From positions 1 to 10,907 of the forward strand of contig URKU01000064.1 of NCBI GenBank assembly GCA_900548515.1: a stretch of 10,907 nt of DNA, in the 5' to 3' direction. Position 1 is the stretch's first letter, and the number at the start of each line of letters is the position of its first letter. Shown in pieces: positions 6,980 to 10,907 of this stretch. The position numbers were made by a program, and so were the translations under genes. This DNA comes from an uncultured Collinsella sp. (GTDB lineage Bacteria > Actinomycetota > Coriobacteriia > Coriobacteriales > Coriobacteriaceae). Below the pieces are notes generated by a model. It saw nothing but the letters and a program-made list of their open reading frames with translations, made no database searches and had not been told where the DNA came from.

Positions 6980-8412
6980 TACATGCCCTCGTCGGCAGAC
7001 ATACTGCCCGAATCCGCACCGTAGCCGCCGTCAGCCGTTGCGTCCGCTCCGGTGTCCATGACGAGCGTGTCGCCATCGCGCAGCTTGGTAACCGGCACGT
7101 TGGGGTTGATCTCGTTGCCCTTGTCGTCGCGCTTGACCTGTGTCTTGCCGACTACGGCTTCGTTGTCGTTTTGCGTCACGACGGTCACCTTCACGCGACG
7201 GGTTTGCTTGCCCTCGTCATCGGTTGCCACGTTGACGTAATAGTGTTCGCCGTCTTCGGTCATGAGCGCCATCGTCGGCACCATCACCACGTCGTCGAGC
7301 TGCTCGGTCACCACCGATACCTCGGCTGTCATGCCCGGCTTCAGGCGCGCGTCGGGAGCCTCGATGAGGATGTCGACGTTAAAGGTTGCGCTGCCGCCAC
7401 CGGAGTTGGAGTCGGAGTTTGCCACCGAGGCGATGGCCGTGACCGTTCCCTGGCTCACGATATCGGGAAACGCGGGATACGTGACGTTGGCGCTCTGCCC
7501 AACGGCGATCTTGGCGATATCCTTTTCGCCCACCTGCACGGTTACCTTCATCTTGGACAGGTCGGCGATCTGCATGCACTGCTTGCCGCCGCTCGTATCG
7601 CTTTCGCCCATGATCATGCCGCCTGTTACCGTGGCGCCCACCTTGGCGTTGAGCTCCACGATGCTGCCCGAGCTCGGGGCCGTTACCGTACGGCTAGCGG
7701 CCTTGGCGTTCGCCTGGTCGAGGTTTGCCTGGGCCGAAGCGAGGCTGCGCTGCGCGGCCGATACGGCGTTCGTGTCCGCTGATGCCGCGTAGACACCAGC
7801 CGCTGCGGAAGCTCCATCGGCGTCCGTCGTTGGGGTGGCCTGCGCGGCAGCTGCGGCTTTCTGCGCGTTGGCGAGGTCTTCCTGGGCGGCTGCAACTGCA
7901 CGCTGCGCCTCGGCAACGTTGCGATCGAGCTCGTCGTTTTTAATGGTCATAAGCACGTCGCCCTCGTTGACGGATTGGCCCGCCTGCACGTTGATCGAAT
8001 CGACCGTACCGTCGACAGAAGGGGAGACCACTGAGGACGAAATGGGTTTGAGTTGGCCTTTCGCCTCGACCGTTGTGGTAAACGTGCCCTCGGTCACCAT
8101 GTCGGTCACAGGCCCGCTAGCGCCTTGTGGCTGCGCATTGATAACCAGGGTTGCGACAATGGTAATGAGCGCGATGACACCCACGATGCCGGCGGCAATA
8201 CCGCGTCGAATCAGCTTTTTGCGTCGGCGTTCGGCACGCTTTGCCTTGAGCTTGGCATATGCCTCTTTATCGGAAATCTCGGCCGTTTCGTTCGTGCATC
8301 CGCTCTGCTTGTCGGCATGTACGTTTGTAATCAGAGGAATCGTTTCGGTGGCACCTTCGGGCGTGCGCTCGGTATCATCTGGGCCCGGGGTGATCGTGGG
8401 GACATTCGGCAT
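6979..8412 (-). CDS. Membrane-anchored efflux adaptor (HlyD/MacA/YknX-type membrane fusion protein)
   Basis: A 477-residue adaptor. Residues 1-70 are a hydrophilic cytoplasmic tail, Thr/Pro/Glu-rich then strongly basic (KRAERRRKKLIRR). One transmembrane helix lies at about 71-92. The extracytoplasmic part has the first half of a barrel-sandwich (lipoyl-like) hybrid domain at about 110-160 with GQLKPISSSVVSP and the VQAGQSVNEGDVLMTI hairpin. Two Ala/Gln-rich coiled-coil arms follow at about 163-192 and 215-239, joined by a 22-residue low-complexity loop. The second half of the hybrid domain (TAPSSGSIV at 244-252) and beta-barrel and membrane-proximal domains come next, then an Asp/Gly/Ser-rich tail. 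I chose ATG 8412 over the in-frame ATG 8475 because AAAGGAG lies just upstream and the longer form would translate through the 8448-8475 dyad. It is first in the operon and probably couples permease motion to substrate release at the cell surface. Confidence 0.93.
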   Translation of the reverse strand: MPNVPTITPGPDDTERTPEGATETIPLITNVHADKQSGCTNETAEISDKEAYAKLKAKRAERRRKKLIRRGIAAGIVGVIALITIVATLVINAQPQGASGPVTDMVTEGTFTTTVEAKGQLKPISSSVVSPSVDGTVDSINVQAGQSVNEGDVLMTIKNDELDRNVAEAQRAVAAAQEDLANAQKAAAAAQATPTTDADGASAAAGVYAASADTNAVSAAQRSLASAQANLDQANAKAASRTVTAPSSGSIVELNAKVGATVTGGMIMGESDTSGGKQCMQIADLSKMKVTVQVGEKDIAKIAVGQSANVTYPAFPDIVSQGTVTAIASVANSDSNSGGGSATFNVDILIEAPDARLKPGMTAEVSVVTEQLDDVVMVPTMALMTEDGEHYYVNVATDDEGKQTRRVKVTVVTQNDNEAVVGKTQVKRDDKGNEINPNVPVTKLRDGDTLVMDTGADATADGGYGADSGSMSADEGM

Positions 8413-8442
8413 AGCGTCTCCTTTATAGAAAGAACCTCGATT

Positions 8443-8448
8443 ATTATA
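8443..8448 (-). promoter_or_regulatory. Possible -10 element of the ABC export operon
   Basis: Read on the minus strand, a consensus TATAAT hexamer stands 31 bases before the adaptor ATG at 8412. No recognisable -35 hexamer is present at 16-19 bases upstream; that space is filled by a G+C-rich dyad. The promoter call is therefore weak and would need an activator, or the operon may be read from the upstream transpeptidase gene. Confidence 0.35.
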
Positions 8449-8475
8449 TGCGCCCACCGGTTGGGGCGGGCGCAT
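8448..8475. promoter_or_regulatory. 8-bp perfect dyad in the leader of the ABC operon
   Basis: ATGCGCCC (8448-8455) and GGGCGCAT (8468-8475) are perfect inverted repeats with a 12-base centre. The dyad abuts and shares one base with the TATAAT hexamer on the minus strand and lies in the 132-base gap after the transpeptidase gene. It could be an operator covering the promoter, or a hairpin ending transpeptidase transcription. Neither flank has a U-tract, so a standard intrinsic terminator is less likely. Confidence 0.45.
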
Positions 8476-8544
8476 AGGACGGTTTCTTTCGGAACTGTTA
8501 GATTGGTCGCAGCGGTTCCACGTTGTAGGAATGCGCGCGTTGCA

Positions 8545-10278
8545 CTACGAGTGGACAACCACGCACAGGCCGACTTTGATGCAGTCGTGAAGTGCCTTGG
8601 CGTCTGCCAGGCGCAGGTTGATGCAACCGTGGCTGCCGCACCACTTGTACGACTCGGCATTATCGAAGCTCTTGTCGTTTTGCCATGTAGCGTCGTGGAA
8701 GCCGATCATATTGCCCTCGAACGGCATCCAGTAGCTCACCGGGCTCTCGTATTTGGGCTTACCGGTCTCGGGGTCCTTGGCTCCGATCAGCGTGCTGCCG
8801 CCGTCGTTGCTGTTGATCTGCCACACGCCCTCGGGGGTGGCGTCTTCGCCCGGTTTCCCGGAAATAAAGTTGGCCTCCCAAACGATATTGCCGTTCTCGT
8901 CGTAGTAGCGCGCGTGCTGCTCGGACAGATCGACATCGATGTATGCCTTCCAGTCGGGCTCTCCCTTTGCGGTAAAGGTGTCGGCCTTCTGGGAGTACTT
9001 GATCTCGATTTCGCCGGTCTGTTTGTTGTTAATGGCGTCCTCGACCTGCTTGGCGAGCGAGCTACTGTCGATGGACCAACCAAAGTCACCGCCTTCGACG
9101 GCGCACTGCTTGCCATCGGCGCGCGTCCACCAGCGAGTGGAGCCCACGGTATTAAAGCCGTTGGCGAGCTCGGCTGCCCAGCTGCTGATCTGCGACGTAT
9201 CGAGCGTTGGGTTGGCGGGATCGGCAAAGCTGATCCACTGCAATACGGAGCTGCCATCAACCTTGCCGGCATCCTCGCCGTTGAGCTTGAGGGTCACGTT
9301 GACGCCCAGGAAGTTGTTGGCGGCATCGCATGCGGCCTGAATCTGATCATCGGTCAGCGTTCCATTGAGCGGCTCATAGGCATCGTTGCCGAGCTTGGAA
9401 AGATCTACGGACTCGGCCAGCGAGGCAAGCTCGAGCTCGGCATACTTAATGACATGCTCGCGGTTGAGTTTTTCGTTGGAGCGCGCCTTCTCGACGGTAA
9501 ACTTGCCGGCCTGCTCGTCATAGGAGCTATTGGCCTCGAACGTGCCCGAACGTCCTTCGTTAAACTCGTCGATGGCGGCGCCCAGATCCTTCTCAAACTT
9601 CTTTTGGTCAAAGGTGTCGGAGAGCATGGACAGGTCGACGTCTTGATCAAGATCGACTTCGTTGGAGGTAGCGGTTGTTTTGGTTTTGCCGCTTAAGGAT
9701 TCCACAAGACGGACCGGCCATATAAAGGCTTCGTTGTGGCTGATGATTTCTTTTGCGGCAGCTTCGCCGTCGACGATGGGCTCATCGGACTCGGGCTGAT
9801 AGGTCCAGCTAAAGTCATCGCCTGTCACGGCGAGCTTATAGTGCTTCCATGCCGAATTGACCTTGGTGGCGGCAGACGAAGCGTTGGAGAACGAGACGTC
9901 GACGCCGGCGATGGTGGTGTTGGGGTAGGCTACCTGCGAAAACGCTACGACGCCTACGATATAGACAATGACGATTAGGCCCAGGACGACAAATAACGTC
10001 GTCTTTTTGCCCGACTTATTGTTCTCGGCGGGTTTGCGCGCGGGGCCGCGATCGCCTCGAGCGTGCGTGGGGGGCTGCTTGGGCGCATTGCCGTTTGCCT
10101 GGCGCTGCTGACGTTGTTGACGCTGCTGTCGCTGTTGGTTCGGGTGTTGGGAAGCGTTTGCTGCACTACGCTGCTGACCGTGGCTCGGCGCGATAGGACG
10201 CGGCGACTGAACGCCGCCGGTGTGCCTGCTCGGCTGCTGCGGATCGGGAATCAGTTGAGTTCGATCGTTTTGCGACAT
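8545..10278 (-). CDS. Membrane-anchored L,D-transpeptidase (YkuD domain, VanW-like/PG_binding_4 ectodomain)
   Basis: A 577-residue cell-wall enzyme expected to form 3->3 cross-links in peptidoglycan or attach proteins or D-amino acids to it. Residues 1-92 are a cytoplasmic, Gln/Pro/Arg/Asn-rich disordered tail with four Arg-Gln-Gln units (50-61). A single transmembrane helix is at about 94-114. Then TTIAGVDVS at 121-129 opens a PG_binding_4-type region, which appears to be repeated or extended to about residue 440. The catalytic YkuD domain is at about 447-577 with H528 in IGFHD and the catalytic SHGCINLR block, H550 and nucleophile C552. I prefer ATG 10278, since AAGGA lies 10 bases upstream; ATG 10287, three codons earlier, is only one base from the same site. 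All catalytic residues are present. It lies upstream of the ABC operon in the same orientation but is separated by 132 bases. Confidence 0.95.
   Translation of the reverse strand: MSQNDRTQLIPDPQQPSRHTGGVQSPRPIAPSHGQQRSAANASQHPNQQRQQRQQRQQRQANGNAPKQPPTHARGDRGPARKPAENNKSGKKTTLFVVLGLIVIVYIVGVVAFSQVAYPNTTIAGVDVSFSNASSAATKVNSAWKHYKLAVTGDDFSWTYQPESDEPIVDGEAAAKEIISHNEAFIWPVRLVESLSGKTKTTATSNEVDLDQDVDLSMLSDTFDQKKFEKDLGAAIDEFNEGRSGTFEANSSYDEQAGKFTVEKARSNEKLNREHVIKYAELELASLAESVDLSKLGNDAYEPLNGTLTDDQIQAACDAANNFLGVNVTLKLNGEDAGKVDGSSVLQWISFADPANPTLDTSQISSWAAELANGFNTVGSTRWWTRADGKQCAVEGGDFGWSIDSSSLAKQVEDAINNKQTGEIEIKYSQKADTFTAKGEPDWKAYIDVDLSEQHARYYDENGNIVWEANFISGKPGEDATPEGVWQINSNDGGSTLIGAKDPETGKPKYESPVSYWMPFEGNMIGFHDATWQNDKSFDNAESYKWCGSHGCINLRLADAKALHDCIKVGLCVVVHS
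10103..10138 (-). repeat. Four 9-base coding units giving an Arg-Gln-Gln repeat
   Basis: On the plus strand four consecutive 9-base units (variants of CGCTGCTGA) encode, on the minus strand, a run of Arg-Gln-Gln triplets in the cytoplasmic tail of the L,D-transpeptidase. Units differ at synonymous and flanking bases, so the array is not perfect, but such a tract is prone to copy-number change without frameshift. Confidence 0.75.
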
Positions 10279-10335
10279 CGTATGCATATCCTTCGATTTT
10301 CGCCTTGCGGTTCATCGTGTTTTTACTGGGCTTGC

Positions 10336-10341
10336 ATTATA
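10336..10341 (-). promoter_or_regulatory. Probable -10 element of the L,D-transpeptidase gene
   Basis: A perfect TATAAT hexamer on the minus strand lies 57 bases before the ATG at 10278, which would give a leader of about 50 bases. The -35 region at 17-18 bases upstream (CCACAA/ACCACA) is poor. It is in the only noncoding stretch upstream of the gene and downstream of the terminator-like hairpin at 10388-10409, which supports an independent transcription unit. Confidence 0.45.
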
Positions 10342-10387
10342 GCGATTGCCCTGCTGTTTGTGGTACGGAAACGGTGGCATTCAAAAG

Positions 10388-10409
10388 AGGTGGGACATTT
10401 GTCCCACCT
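10388..10409 (-). terminator. Intrinsic-terminator-like hairpin after the serine dehydratase gene
   Basis: AGGTGGGAC (10388-10396) and GTCCCACCT (10401-10409) form a perfect 9-bp stem with a 4-base loop. On the minus strand the stem is followed by CTTTTGA, a short U-rich tail, and it starts 18 bases past the dehydratase stop. The stem is strong; the U-tract is short, so termination may be partial. Confidence 0.65.
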
Positions 10410-10427
10410 TTGAGTCGTTCTTTGCCG

Positions 10428-10907
10428 CTATCCGCACACACCGCATTTTGCACAGGCCGAAAGTGCGGCCGGAGCCTGCGCGATGCCGCCCTTTGCCGTC
10501 TCGCGCAGCGTGGCCGGCAACGCGTGACCCACCGAGAGCATGACATGTGCCATCTGGTCAAACGGCACCAGGCTCTTAATGCCTGCGAGGGCGAGTTGTG
10601 CCGAGCTAAAGGCCGCTGCCACGCCGATGGCGTTGCGGTTTTGGCAGGGCACCTCCACGAGGCCACCGACGGGGTCACAAACGAGGCCCAGCAGGTTACT
10701 TAGCGCGATGGAACTGGCGTCAAGCGCCTGCTCGGGCGTGCCGCCGAGCATCTGTACCAGCGCGGCGGCTGCCATGGCGGCGGCGCTTCCGACCTCGGCT
10801 TGGCAGCCGCCCTCGGCGCCGGCAACGCAGGCGCTTGTGGTGAGGTTGAGGCCGATGGCGGCTGCGCAGTATAGCGCGTCCATGACCTGCTCGTCGTCGA
10901 GCTGCAG
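10428..10907 (-). CDS. sdaA: L-serine dehydratase (iron-sulfur, alpha domain), C-terminal part (partial)
   Basis: The C-terminal 159 residues of an Fe-S L-serine ammonia-lyase, which deaminates L-serine to pyruvate; the 5' part lies beyond the window. Three conserved cysteines expected to hold the [4Fe-4S] cluster are visible in GGCQAEVG, LVCDPVGG and VEVPCQNRN. The Gly-rich alpha-domain blocks AMAAAALVQMLGGTPEQAL, SNLLGL and GHALPATLRETAKGG are also present. The frame is open to the right edge (LQLDDEQVM precedes the first internal Met), so ATG 10883 is not the start. The protein ends ACAKCGVCG, giving a CxxCxxC motif at the last eight residues. Whether it is a single-chain SdaA or a separate alpha subunit (SdaAA) cannot be told from this fragment. 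An Fe-S serine dehydratase fits an anaerobic or oxygen-limited lifestyle. Confidence 0.93.
   Translation of the reverse strand: MQLDDEQVMDALYCAAAIGLNLTTSACVAGAEGGCQAEVGSAAAMAAAALVQMLGGTPEQALDASSIALSNLLGLVCDPVGGLVEVPCQNRNAIGVAAAFSSAQLALAGIKSLVPFDQMAHVMLSVGHALPATLRETAKGGIAQAPAALSACAKCGVCG

Noticed and set aside
8413..8475. Adaptor start at ATG 8475
   Set aside because: The 21 added residues translate a hairpin and a TATAAT box; AAAGGAG is placed for ATG 8412.
8476..8544. GGAAC/GTTCC inverted repeat (8491-8519) as a terminator of the transpeptidase gene
   Set aside because: Only five paired bases with about 19-20 bases between them and no T-run; not distinguishable from chance.
8053..9696. A 547-codon open frame on the plus strand spanning the adaptor/transpeptidase gap
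   Set aside because: It is antisense to two genes with complete family motifs, has no recognisable domain or ribosome binding site, and its composition follows from the codon bias of the minus-strand genes.
1..10907. CRISPR arrays, tRNA or rRNA genes, phage genes, cobalamin riboswitch
   Set aside because: No spaced direct repeats, tRNA-like or rRNA-like segments or phage proteins were seen; the operon leader where a riboswitch would lie is outside the window.

Overview
The window reads as part of a chromosome of a high-G+C, anaerobic Gram-positive bacterium, most likely a member of the Coriobacteriia (Collinsella/Eggerthella-like). This is inference from gene content: cobalamin genes of the Cbi type, an iron-sulfur L-serine dehydratase, membrane-anchored efflux and cell-wall genes with no outer-membrane partner, and strong G/C bias at third codon positions. 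No rRNA or other taxonomic marker is present.

Left region (1-4783, plus strand): a tightly packed adenosylcobalamin operon. It runs from the end of cbiB (cut by the window edge) through cobD, cbiP, cobO, cbiC and cbiJ. Every junction is a stop/start overlap or direct abutment. CbiC and CbiJ work on the corrin ring, CobO adenosylates the cobalt, CbiP amidates to cobyric acid, CobD makes aminopropanol phosphate and CbiB attaches it. No cobalamin riboswitch is visible; it would lie upstream of the window.

Junction (4784-4994): about 210 bases without a full gene. They hold what looks like a short IS21-type transposase remnant, followed directly by a 75-base imperfect palindrome. Two convergent transcription units end here, and base composition drops from very G+C-rich to moderate.

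Central region (4995-8412, minus strand): a three-gene ABC export operon of the MacAB/YknXYZ type, in the order adaptor (membrane fusion protein), ATPase, FtsX/MacB-like permease. Genes are joined by 1-4 base overlaps. The 132-base leader has an 8-bp dyad next to a TATAAT hexamer.

Right region (8545-10907, minus strand): a membrane-anchored L,D-transpeptidase with a Gln/Arg repeat in its cytoplasmic tail, then a leader with a TATAAT hexamer and a perfect 9-bp terminator-like hairpin, then the 3' part of an L-serine dehydratase gene running off the window.

I did not find a convincingly new system. The most interesting items are the apparent acquisition boundary at 4783-4990, the palindromic repeat, and odd tails on CobD, the adaptor and the serine dehydratase.
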